30,109 bases of DNA from DATKWV01 sp035529405 (lineage in GTDB: Bacteria; Planctomycetota; Phycisphaerae; Sedimentisphaerales; Anaerobacaceae). A model generated the notes under the pieces. The model saw only the letters and a list, made by a program, of their open reading frames with translations, was not told the DNA's origin and did not search any database. A program made the position numbers and the translations under genes. Where the stretch lies: contig DATKWV010000193.1 of NCBI GenBank assembly GCA_035529405.1, positions 1 to 30,109 on the forward strand. Reading direction: 5' to 3'. How positions within the stretch are numbered: the stretch's first letter is position 1; each line of letters opens with the position of its first letter. Positions 1 to 5,442 of the stretch are shown piece after piece.

Positions 1-448
1 CTAAAGCGGAAATTTGCACTGCGGCAAGATCATGGTGCAGTTTTTTGATTAGCGCGATGAGTACTCCATCATCGTCGAAAGCGCGCTCAATAAAATACTC
101 AAGAAGATTTTTATTTTCACGACTCTCTACGCGACGAACGGCATTGAGAAGCAGTTCTAATCTGTTAGTGCCGAGTGTGGGACGTCCTAAAGGATTTTGT
201 GAAGCGCATCCTGGTAGCCAACGGCCGCTAGCCAGATCCCTTTCTACGGTGATCTGTTGGATTCGTACTTTTGCCGGCTTAAGAGAGTCGGCTTTCTTTT
301 TTTTCATTTCCAATCGGTGTGTTTTTAGTTTTTCTTTTCCAAGTAGCGGTTTCCAATTTTTCTGTGAGTCGTATTCCTTGCGCTCGGCTTTCTTATAAGA
401 GGGGCATTTTTTATATTTTGTAGTTCGTTTTTTAGATCGTTCAGACAT
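1..448 (-). CDS. DUF5681-like phage-associated protein, C-terminus beyond the window
   Basis: The frame is open from an ATG at 448 to the left edge without a stop, giving 149 residues of a longer protein. The first ~65 residues are very basic. They are followed by a G-R-W-L-P-G stretch, QNPLGRP (residues 84-90), then a helical block with RRVE, LLEYFIERAF and LIALIKKL (105-137). The NP-x-GRP plus RVE...ERAF...LIALxKKL layout is what I know from DUF5681-type proteins, which often sit beside phage terminase genes. A terminase small-subunit-like role is therefore plausible but not shown. It is the last visible gene of the leftward block. A perfect 12-bp stem separates it from the gene at 552. The opposite-strand frame at 45-398 is judged a shadow because this frame carries a recognisable motif. 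Confidence 0.7.
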   Translation of the reverse strand, partial: MSERSKKRTTKYKKCPSYKKAERKEYDSQKNWKPLLGKEKLKTHRLEMKKKKADSLKPAKVRIQQITVERDLASGRWLPGCASQNPLGRPTLGTNRLELLLNAVRRVESRENKNLLEYFIERAFDDDGVLIALIKKLHHDLAAVQISAL

Positions 449-481
449 ATTTCTTATTAGAAGATTAAAAGCTTAAAAGAA

Positions 482-518
482 GATGGAGCTATCATACTAC
501 CCGGCCGATAGCTCCATC
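482..518 (-). terminator. 12-bp perfect inverted repeat, candidate terminator or attenuator
   Basis: GATGGAGCTATC (482-493) and GATAGCTCCATC (507-518) form a perfect 12-bp stem with a 13-base loop. Read leftward, the stem is followed by TTCTTTTAAGC, a loose T-rich tract. It lies between the genes at 552-908 and 1-448, so it could end or reduce transcription inside the leftward block. The T tract is interrupted, so a processing site or a regulatory hairpin is also possible. Confidence 0.5.
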
Positions 519-551
519 CACAAATGAAAGAAAATTGAAAAAGCCATATTT

Positions 552-908
552 TTAATAATGCCTTGCAAAACGATGATTTGCCGTGTCCATAGCATTTTTT
601 AATTGCACTCTTTTTTCAATGTGATTAGAGATTGCTTTTCTGATTTCGTTTAATTTCTCATTCAATTTGTTGAGTTTATCCTTGTCTTCTTGAGTATCAG
701 AGTCTAAAAGAAGCGAGCGTGCTTTTCCTATTTGAAGCAATTCTTCGTTGTCTGCGGGAATCTGAACTAAAGCAAAATCCATCATCGCCGTTCGTGCTTT
801 TATTACAGGAAGAAGATGTAGTTCTAAACGCGCCAGTTCTTCTATACTCAGGTTTTCAATACTTTCAAGAAGTTGTGATTTTGTCTTTGTCTTTTTTGAT
901 ACAGGCAT
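552..908 (-). CDS. Hypothetical helical protein, 118 aa, of the leftward island block
   Basis: I do not recognise this protein. A longer frame exists up to 1040, but the ATG at 908 is preceded by AAGGAG (918-923) at good spacing, so I place the start there. The product is 118 residues, charged and predicted mainly helical, with a heptad-like middle (residues ~65-105, rich in Leu, Lys, Asp and Glu) that suggests a short coiled coil. No membrane segment or signal peptide is visible. It overlaps the end of the upstream 80-aa gene by 44 bases in another frame. That is normal for compact phage-type modules and suggests translational coupling. Function unknown. Confidence 0.65.
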   Translation of the reverse strand: MPVSKKTKTKSQLLESIENLSIEELARLELHLLPVIKARTAMMDFALVQIPADNEELLQIGKARSLLLDSDTQEDKDKLNKLNEKLNEIRKAISNHIEKRVQLKNAMDTANHRFARHY

Positions 909-1107
909 TGTTTTTATCTCCTTGTTTTTTTTTCTGTTGTCTTTCGTATTGTCTTCGATGTTTTGCTCTTTCCTTATCCTGCCTACAGAGTGCATGAAGG
1001 ATATCGCTTTTTTGACTCTTGCTACAGTGTAAATCATCATCCCAGTATGCGTCTTCGACTTGTTCAGTATCTTTTAGATCTATCTTGTGTCTTTTCAGTG
1101 TTTTCAT
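865..1107 (-). CDS. Hypothetical basic protein, 80 aa
   Basis: This short ORF starts with ATG at 1107, four bases after the stop of a 23-codon hydrophobic microORF, and ends inside the start region of the next gene. The product is highly charged, with a YWDDDLHC patch (residues 21-28) and a strongly basic C-terminal half (KHRRQYERQQKKK at about 49-61). Two Cys lie near the middle and one near the end. I recognise no family. The frame is supported by its position in a continuous leftward series and by tight coupling to both neighbours, not by homology. No strong Shine-Dalgarno is visible, so translation may depend on the upstream microORF. Confidence 0.45.
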   Translation of the reverse strand: MKTLKRHKIDLKDTEQVEDAYWDDDLHCSKSQKSDILHALCRQDKERAKHRRQYERQQKKKQGDKNNACIKKDKDKITTS

Positions 1108-1111
1108 TTTC

Positions 1112-1183
1112 TTAGAATATCAACAACACCAACATCAACATCAAAACAAGAACCGCTAAGCAAGCCAGTATTTCTGTTTTCAT
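1112..1183 (-). CDS. Putative 23-aa membrane micropeptide
   Basis: This 24-codon frame is too short for usual gene callers. It encodes MKTEILACLAVLVLMLMLVL followed by LIF: a charged tip of four residues, then an unbroken hydrophobic stretch of 19, enough for one membrane pass. It lies between the 155-aa gene (1213) and the 80-aa gene (1107), on the same strand, with its stop four bases before the next ATG. No clear Shine-Dalgarno is present. A TATAAT (1192-1187 on this strand) lies just upstream of the ATG, so it could instead be promoter sequence. In a phage-like context a small holin- or spanin-like role is conceivable but unsupported. Confidence 0.35.
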   Translation of the reverse strand: MKTEILACLAVLVLMLMLVLLIF

Positions 1184-1212
1184 TGTATTATACTGCTGAA
1201 ATACTTTCATTA

Positions 1213-1680
1213 TTAGATACTTGACATCGCGCCCGTCAAAGAAGGCCAGATAGTTTCATCGGTTACTTCGTTTTTCTGAACTCTGCGAGACGACGCTGAA
1301 AAACTCGGCCATAAAGCATCGGACGCCTTGCTTACAGCAGTGTCCTGTTGGTCAGGATCAATCAATTTTGACAAAAGCAGTATTACGTTTGACAGTGCTT
1401 CGACATCTTCTGATTCTATAGTATTTAGCACTTTAAGTGCTTTTTCAATGTGTACGTTTTCTTCTTCGCTTAAGCTGTAGTTGTCTTCAACAGCTTCTAG
1501 CGTATTAAGAAGGTCAATACAGGAGCCTTCCTCAGAGGATTTGAAAAAGAGGAATTTCTTCTTATTGGCGGCTTTGTTCACCAGCGAAATTTCATCGACA
1601 TCAATGGCGGCAAGCGTACGACTTTTTTCAATCCTATCGGACTCATAAAACTGTCCTGTAAAACTGTTGTGTTCTCTCAT
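1213..1680 (-). CDS. Phage-like protein with a prohead-protease/XkdF-type motif, 155 aa
   Basis: The ATG at 1680 follows AAAGGA at good spacing. Residues 27-47 read IDVDEISLVNKAANKKKFLF and so on. This resembles the V-D-E-[IV]-S-L-V-x-x-[AG]-A-N...hydrophobic-K signature that I know from phage prohead-protease/XkdF-like proteins and related small island proteins. The rest is acidic and helical (residues ~55-110). The tail carries two copies of W-P-S-[LF]-[ST], at W124 and W145. The same motif ends the next upstream protein (1735-2058). No catalytic Ser/His pair of a full protease is evident at this length, so it may be a head-associated or regulatory protein instead. The frame is firm; the function is inference. 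Confidence 0.65.
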   Translation of the reverse strand: MREHNSFTGQFYESDRIEKSRTLAAIDVDEISLVNKAANKKKFLFFKSSEEGSCIDLLNTLEAVEDNYSLSEEENVHIEKALKVLNTIESEDVEALSNVILLLSKLIDPDQQDTAVSKASDALWPSFSASSRRVQKNEVTDETIWPSLTGAMSSI

Positions 1681-1734
1681 ATTAAAATTCCTTTCAAACT
1701 TTCAAGATTTCAAAATTTCAAATAATTCTTTAAC

Positions 1735-2058
1735 TCAAAGAGACGTACTTTGACTCTGGCTCAAGGAGGGCCATTTTTTTGGTTCTTCAGTTTCGTCTTG
1801 AGCGATGATACTTTTACGAAGACCTGTTTCGTAATCACCAATTTTATATTGTCTCTCAACAGCAGAAAGACGTCGATCTACCTTTGCTATTTTACTCAAT
1901 ATGAGGTTTTTACGCGCAGTCTTCGCGAAGAAGAGGGCGATCATTTTAAGATTGTCAGCCAGTTTATCTATTTCAGCAGCGCTCATTTTTGCAATAGGAT
2001 ATAGTTCATCGTCAGAATAAATAACATTTCCATCTTCTATTTTGATCGGTTCGCACAT
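1735..2058 (-). CDS. Hypothetical protein, 107 aa, with C-terminal WPSL tail
   Basis: The ATG at 2058 is preceded by GAGGA, and that site overlaps the stop region of the gene at 2067, so the two are almost certainly cotranscribed and coupled. The product has an acidic N-terminus (residues 1-25), a helical Lys/Arg-rich core (30-70) and a polar tail ending WPSLSQSQSTSL (96-107). The WPSL tail recurs at the end of the adjacent 155-aa protein. No family recognised, and no membrane or signal segment seen. Membership in the leftward island operon is the only functional clue. Confidence 0.6.
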   Translation of the reverse strand: MCEPIKIEDGNVIYSDDELYPIAKMSAAEIDKLADNLKMIALFFAKTARKNLILSKIAKVDRRLSAVERQYKIGDYETGLRKSIIAQDETEEPKKWPSLSQSQSTSL

Positions 2059-2066
2059 AGTATTCC

Positions 2067-2435
2067 TCAGACTTTCTTGTTTTGCAAGGTAAGTTCTTTC
2101 TTTATACGACTGCTTAATTCTTGAACAGTCATTTTAGAATCTGGCTTTTCCTTTTTTAATACACGCTTAGCGGCAGTAATCGCTAAAGCTTGGCCGAACT
2201 CAGCAGCGAACTTTCTACATTCTTTGAAGGATTGCTTTTGTGTTTTTGTCCATTCTGTCTTTGGCGAGAGCGATGCCACTTCTAACGCGGTAGACATTAT
2301 CATAAAGGGCATAAGCTTGTTTCTTGTTTCATAACCGTAGAAAGTCTTTAGTACAGAAAGCAGATATAACATGCTCAGGTCCATACGAAAGCATATTGTT
2401 TTACGGCCATCACGTTTTCTATTTTCATTGCCCAT
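2067..2435 (-). CDS. Hypothetical protein, 122 aa, possible ribbon-helix-helix-like regulator
   Basis: The frame is open up to 2570, but the ATG at 2435 has AAAGGA eight bases upstream, so that start is chosen. The N-terminus is GNENRKRDGRKTICFRMD. A basic lead, then an alternating strand-like KTICFRMD, then two helices (about residues 20-55), is reminiscent of ribbon-helix-helix DNA-binding proteins. The C-terminal half is Lys-rich and helical. It is the first gene of the leftward block, next to the 420-bp divergent control region, where a repressor-type gene would be expected. The RHH assignment is a weak structural impression, not a motif match. Confidence 0.55.
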   Translation of the reverse strand: MGNENRKRDGRKTICFRMDLSMLYLLSVLKTFYGYETRNKLMPFMIMSTALEVASLSPKTEWTKTQKQSFKECRKFAAEFGQALAITAAKRVLKKEKPDSKMTVQELSSRIKKELTLQNKKV

Positions 2436-2858
2436 AGTGTTCCTTTCTAACACGGCGAAAGTTTTTGCTATTTGAGACGGCGTTCTCGCGTTTAATAAAC
2501 TCATCAAGTCTTCTGTCATATTAAGAAGGTAACATATTGCTGTGGTTATACTGATACTTTTTAATACCAATGTGGCGTGTTGGCGAGCGCGTTAAATCCT
2601 TTGCACACAACGACGTATGAATTTATCAAGAAACAATTAGACAACTATTTCATAGATTTGGCTAAAGTAGTATCAGCGTTGAATAAGTATTCTGGTATGC
2701 TGATACTAAAGATAAAAAGATAAAAAGGTAAAAAAACAGGGACACAATGAACCATTTACAAAACAAACATACAAATAAAGACAGCGGCGATCAGTTGGAG
2801 TTAGCGTGTCCCTTACTTCGATTGTGTCGCCCTGTCTTTTATAAAAGGGACACGAAAA
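2436..2858. promoter_or_regulatory. Divergent control region of the island, with repeated CTGATAC heptamers
   Basis: This 423-bp stretch separates the leftward block from the rightward ATPase gene. It holds three copies of CTGATAC or its complement, at 2551-2557, 2670-2676 (GTATCAG) and 2700-2706. The last forms an imperfect palindrome with GTAT at 2695-2698. It also holds the GTGTCCCTT/AAGGGACAC stem next to the ATPase gene and an A-rich tract (2708-2737). The layout resembles a phage-type operator or replication-control region. No integrase or repressor of known type is visible beside it. I could not assign -35/-10 elements with confidence. Confidence 0.4.
2806..2853 (+). promoter_or_regulatory. 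Inverted repeat covering the ribosome site of the ATPase gene
   Basis: GTGTCCCTT (2806-2814) is the exact complement of AAGGGACAC (2845-2853), with a 30-base loop. The right arm contains AAGGGA, the only plausible Shine-Dalgarno for the ATG at 2859. Folding would hide it. A further GGGACAC (2739-2745) precedes an ATG at 2747 that opens a 50-codon frame running to 2899, so translation of that leader could open the stem. This fits a translational attenuator, but it is inferred from pairing only. Confidence 0.4.
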
Positions 2859-4055
2859 ATGAAAGCGAAAAAAACCAAAACACTACTGACAAATCCTGAC
2901 TTGATGAACATCCTCATAAATGAGGTGCAACACACAGTATCAGAAGCAAGAGATGATATATTATCGTTGCTTTTGTTCATCTCAGGAAGGCTGGTAAAAA
3001 ACTCCCGCGCAGCTAGTTATAATGTTATCGTACACAGTGACAGTGGCGAAGGCAAGGACGCTATTGTACGCGCGGTTGGAAAACTGTTACCTACGGACCT
3101 TTTTATAGCCCGGTCGTCAATTTCACCTACAGCATTAAAACACTGGCTAAGCGGTCATGAAGGTTGGACATGGAAATGTAAAGCCCTCTATGTAGAGGAT
3201 ATTCCAATCAGCACATTGAATTGCGATGATTTCAAAAACATATCCGGCACAGAAGAAAAGATATCTACCGTCACAAGTACCAAACAAATAGCCGAGGATC
3301 TTAGATCAGGCGGAAAACCCCCCATTATTCTTACTATGGCAGATATTTATATGAAAGCACAAACGAAACGTCGTTTTGCTATTTGTCATATTGAAGAACG
3401 CGATGGACAGAAAATTCTACTTAAAATAAGTCAAGAAAGCAGTCACGACATTGATTACATATCGCCTGAGTGTGTTGAAATAAGAAACGCTCTATCTAAA
3501 TTAAAGCAAGTTCGTGTTTTGATTCCATACAAAGAAGTACTAGCGCTTACATTCATCTCGGATAGAAAATACAGAACACTTTTCGGTCGCTTTTTGGATA
3601 TAATAGCTGCAAGCGCAGCACTGCATCAAAAACAGCGTACGACAAAACATGGCAGTATCATAGCTAACCAAACAGACTATGAGTATGCGTGTATCGCCTT
3701 GATTAAAGTTATCCAAGGTATACATTATTCGCTGTCCAGTCAACAGAGAGATATCATTGAAATAATGAAACGCAAATACTCCGAAAAACGTGTCGGAAAC
3801 GCAGAAGAGTTTACTGTACGATTTTTGGCTGATCTTTTCAGTATGTATCCCAAAAATATGAGAATGAACCTAGTCACACTAAAAAAAGAAGGCGTTATCG
3901 AATCGAAAATAATTCGTGGAGGAATTTATGTCAGACGTCCTGTTGAAGTATATTTCATAACCAAAGAAACACCGTTTTTGGTAGTGCCTTGGAGAGTAAT
4001 AGCAAAAGATATGGAGAGTAAGAGGTATAAAAGGCGTAATAGGTGTAAAAGGTAG
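2859..4055 (+). CDS. AAA+/SF3-like primase-helicase ATPase of a mobile element, 398 aa
   Basis: The likely role is ATP-driven DNA unwinding or priming for replication of the resident element. After a helical N-terminus comes a Walker A-like loop, VHSDSGEGKDA (residues 58-68). Next are a Walker B-like strand, ALYVEDIP (109-116), a sensor-like strand, PPIILTM (154-160), and an arginine pair in KRRF (170-173). The C-terminal ~100 residues suggest a winged-helix domain (around VTLKKEGVIESKI). The order resembles the ATPase part of large phage or plasmid primases, but the zinc and primase domains are absent. The residue after the Walker lysine is Asp instead of Ser/Thr, which is unusual. A short Arg/Lys-rich tail (KRYKRRNRCKR) ends the protein. 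The gene diverges from the leftward block, and its Shine-Dalgarno lies in a stem. Confidence 0.6.
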   Translation: MKAKKTKTLLTNPDLMNILINEVQHTVSEARDDILSLLLFISGRLVKNSRAASYNVIVHSDSGEGKDAIVRAVGKLLPTDLFIARSSISPTALKHWLSGHEGWTWKCKALYVEDIPISTLNCDDFKNISGTEEKISTVTSTKQIAEDLRSGGKPPIILTMADIYMKAQTKRRFAICHIEERDGQKILLKISQESSHDIDYISPECVEIRNALSKLKQVRVLIPYKEVLALTFISDRKYRTLFGRFLDIIAASAALHQKQRTTKHGSIIANQTDYEYACIALIKVIQGIHYSLSSQQRDIIEIMKRKYSEKRVGNAEEFTVRFLADLFSMYPKNMRMNLVTLKKEGVIESKIIRGGIYVRRPVEVYFITKETPFLVVPWRVIAKDMESKRYKRRNRCKR

Positions 4056-4108
4056 AGGGTGTTGATATATATACAGCACACACACACACAGCCTTTTACG
4101 CCTTTTAC
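4027..4108. repeat. Imperfect inverted repeat and short iteron-like units at the end of the ATPase gene
   Basis: The 3' end of the ATPase gene contains three related 9-mers in a row (GGTATAAAA, GGCGTAATA, GGTGTAAAA). Past the stop, CCTTTTACGCCTTTTAC (4092-4108) is nearly the reverse complement of that tract. A (CA)n run lies between them (about 4076-4090). The pairing could act as a terminator-like stem for the ATPase gene. Repeated AT-rich 9-mers next to a replication ATPase also recall iterons of a replication origin. Neither is proven. Confidence 0.35.
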
Positions 4109-4502
4109 TATTCGAATCGGTTGTTTTTGAGCTAATAAATCAAAGACTCTGTCTAAGATACCGGCTCTTTTCGAACATAACTATCGACAAGTCAAGGAGT
4201 TAAGACTTATCCAACTATCAATAAAGCGTTGAATCGTGCGCTTTGACTCTCAATTTAACCTAATAAGACTTCATATTCGAGCTCTCCAGATTGCAATATG
4301 TGCAACGAGGATTTGACAGGACAAGCGAACTTAAGCGATTCGATAGTATCCTATATGTAATATACAAGGACGCAGGGCACTTTTAACAAGTTTTTCTCTT
4401 TGATTTCAAAGTATCGAGTACTATACTCTTTGATGTTGAATTACGACAGGCAATCGTTAAAATGGCGTGGTGATTAACAAAAAACTATGAAAGGAGAAGA
4501 TT
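4056..4502. other. Gene-free AT-rich stretch upstream of the 79-aa gene
   Basis: No convincing coding frame was found on either strand. The left end holds the CA-dinucleotide run and the right arm of the inverted repeat. The right end holds a promoter-like pair with a palindrome (4400-4428). The middle (4120-4390) shows nothing I can name. Confidence 0.5.
4400..4428 (+). promoter_or_regulatory. Sigma-70-like promoter with overlapping palindrome for the 79-aa gene
   Basis: TTGATT (4400-4405) and TATACT (4422-4427) are separated by 16 bases and point to the gene at 4503. GAGTA-CTA-TACTC (4416-4428) is an exact inverted repeat that covers the -10 box, where a repressor would block transcription. 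Both are pattern matches only. Confidence 0.4.
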
Positions 4503-4742
4503 ATGGAGCTTCAACAATTTGTTACAACAGTCATAAAGGCTATCGGAAAAGGAATCACAGAAGGAAAGGAAGGAGATATCGTACCCGGTTTTCCAGTGCT
4601 AGCTAGTGATAACTATAAAGGTGTCGAATTTGATTTGGGTATCAAATTCACAAGTGAAAAAATCTATGTGGTAGACAGTCAGCCTAAAGAGCGTCCTATA
4701 TCGAGCCGAATAAAATTCTCTATATCTATTACGCAGGAATAG
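4503..4742 (+). CDS. Small conserved-type protein with VEFD and SRIKF motifs, 79 aa
   Basis: The ATG at 4503 is preceded by AAAGGAGAAGATT, a strong ribosome site. The N-terminus (residues 1-20) is helical. The rest reads as alternating strands, with GVEFDLGIKF at about 40-49 and a closing SSRIKFSISI at about 67-76. This layout resembles a widespread group of ~80-110-aa bacterial proteins with an [IV]-E-F-D strand and a C-terminal S-R-[IV]-K-F strand, whose function I do not know. The trypsin-co-occurring (trypco2-like) small domains are a possible relative. No protease partner gene is present beside it. It stands alone between the ATPase gene and tRNA-Ser, with its own promoter-like signal. 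It may be cargo of the element. Confidence 0.6.
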   Translation: MELQQFVTTVIKAIGKGITEGKEGDIVPGFPVLASDNYKGVEFDLGIKFTSEKIYVVDSQPKERPISSRIKFSISITQE

Positions 4743-4913
4743 ATGATAGTTGTATTGAATTTGCTCAATATAATGCGCGTGCTTGGTAGTGCGTCTGAAG
4801 ATCGGAGATAAACAGAGCGCGCCTAGTTTAGCGCCTGATTTTTGTACCACTTAGTAAAGTCAACAACAATGAATTGTTATAAACTTCTATGAGATAAGCA
4901 CTTAACTATTCAA

Positions 4914-5001
4914 GGAGAGGTGTCGGAGTGGCTGATCGAGCCGGTTTCGAAAACCGGTGTGCCCTTTTTGGGCACCGCGGGTTCGAATCCCGCCCTCTCC
5001 G
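4914..5001 (+). tRNA. tRNA-Ser (anticodon CGA)
   Basis: The 7-bp acceptor stem pairs GGAGAGG (4914-4920) with CCTCTCC (4994-5000), followed by discriminator G. The anticodon arm has the stem CCGGT/ACCGG around the loop TTCGAAA, giving CGA, which reads the serine codon TCG. A long variable arm, GTGCCC-TTTTT-GGGCAC, is typical of a class II serine tRNA. The T arm is CGGGTTCGAATCCCG. CCA is not encoded. The gene marks the edge of the AT-rich block, and its 3' end is duplicated downstream. Confidence 0.97.
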
Positions 5002-5004
5002 TTG
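4984..5004 (+). repeat. att-like direct repeat, copy 1 (3' end of tRNA-Ser)
   Basis: These 21 bases cover the T arm and acceptor 3' strand of tRNA-Ser plus three bases beyond. They recur exactly at 5095-5115. Tyrosine integrases commonly use such tRNA 3' ends as attachment sites. Confidence 0.6.
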
Positions 5005-5041
5005 AGTTGTTTACTTTGGTGCAGGCGGGATGAGAACACGC

Positions 5042-5058
5042 CTGATGCGCAGCATCAG
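5042..5058. repeat. Hairpin between the two att-like copies
   Basis: CTGATGC-GCA-GCATCAG is a perfect 7-bp stem with a 3-base loop. It could end the tRNA transcript, but no T run follows. Confidence 0.4.
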
Positions 5059-5094
5059 TACGCGGGTTTGACACGCCGAAGGCAAGCCGCGCAG

Positions 5095-5115
5095 CGAATC
5101 CCGCCCTCTCCGTTG
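5095..5115 (+). repeat. att-like direct repeat, copy 2
   Basis: This is an exact 21-base copy of the tRNA-Ser 3' end, 111 bp downstream of the original. Only 90 bp separate the copies and no integrase gene lies between them. It is therefore best read as a scar or nested attachment site, not the end of an intact element. Confidence 0.55.
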
Positions 5116-5128
5116 GCCGAAGGCCAAC
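5112..5128. repeat. Hairpin at the edge of att-like copy 2
   Basis: GTTGGCC-GAA-GGCCAAC is a perfect, GC-rich 7-bp stem that begins inside the second att-like copy. No T tract follows. It may be a termination or recombination-site structure. Confidence 0.4.
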
Positions 5129-5442
5129 ACAGCAGGTGAGCAGTAGAAAGGTGAAAGTAGAGCAATAATAAAGCCTTTTCTGCGAACCTGCGGTCTATTG
5201 TTCAACTTCAGCAATTGGCCGGCCGCTGAACCAGCTCTGTGCTTGCTTTGAGCTGCCCCCGACGATTGCCTTGAAATCGCTGGATTTTACAGGAATCGCT
5301 AAACTTCCGGCTGGATAGTGCCGATTTTTCAAAAAGGCTGAAAGTACGCGCTTAAAAAAAATGGTTTTTTTCAACAGAAGCTGCTATAATTGATAACGGC
5401 CTTTATACTTAGAGGTTGCAGCCGCTCCGGCGCGAATAGTTT
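5129..5442. other. Gene-free leader of the kinase gene
   Basis: No supported coding frame. The right end holds an extended -10 promoter (5382-5390). The rest shows no repeat or structure I can name. Confidence 0.5.
5382..5390 (+). promoter_or_regulatory. Extended -10 promoter for the kinase gene
   Basis: TGCTATAAT is a perfect extended -10 (TG-n-TATAAT), placed 53 bases before the kinase ATG. No good -35 box is seen 16-18 bases upstream, which is usual for the extended -10 class. Confidence 0.5.

Noticed and set aside
45..398. Rightward open frame of 117 codons
   Set aside because: It lies opposite the DUF5681-like gene, is Ser/Phe-rich without motif, and the minus frame carries a recognisable domain.
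719..997. Rightward frame of 92 codons
   Set aside because: Cys/Leu/Phe-rich translation of the antisense of two credible leftward genes.
909..1040. Longer start (1040) for the 118-aa gene
   Set aside because: The upstream extension overlaps the 80-aa gene heavily, and the ATG at 908 has the only good ribosome site.
2747..2899. 50-codon leader frame before the ATPase gene
   Set aside because: Not listed as a gene: composition is unremarkable and it may exist only as a regulatory leader. Kept as a finding.
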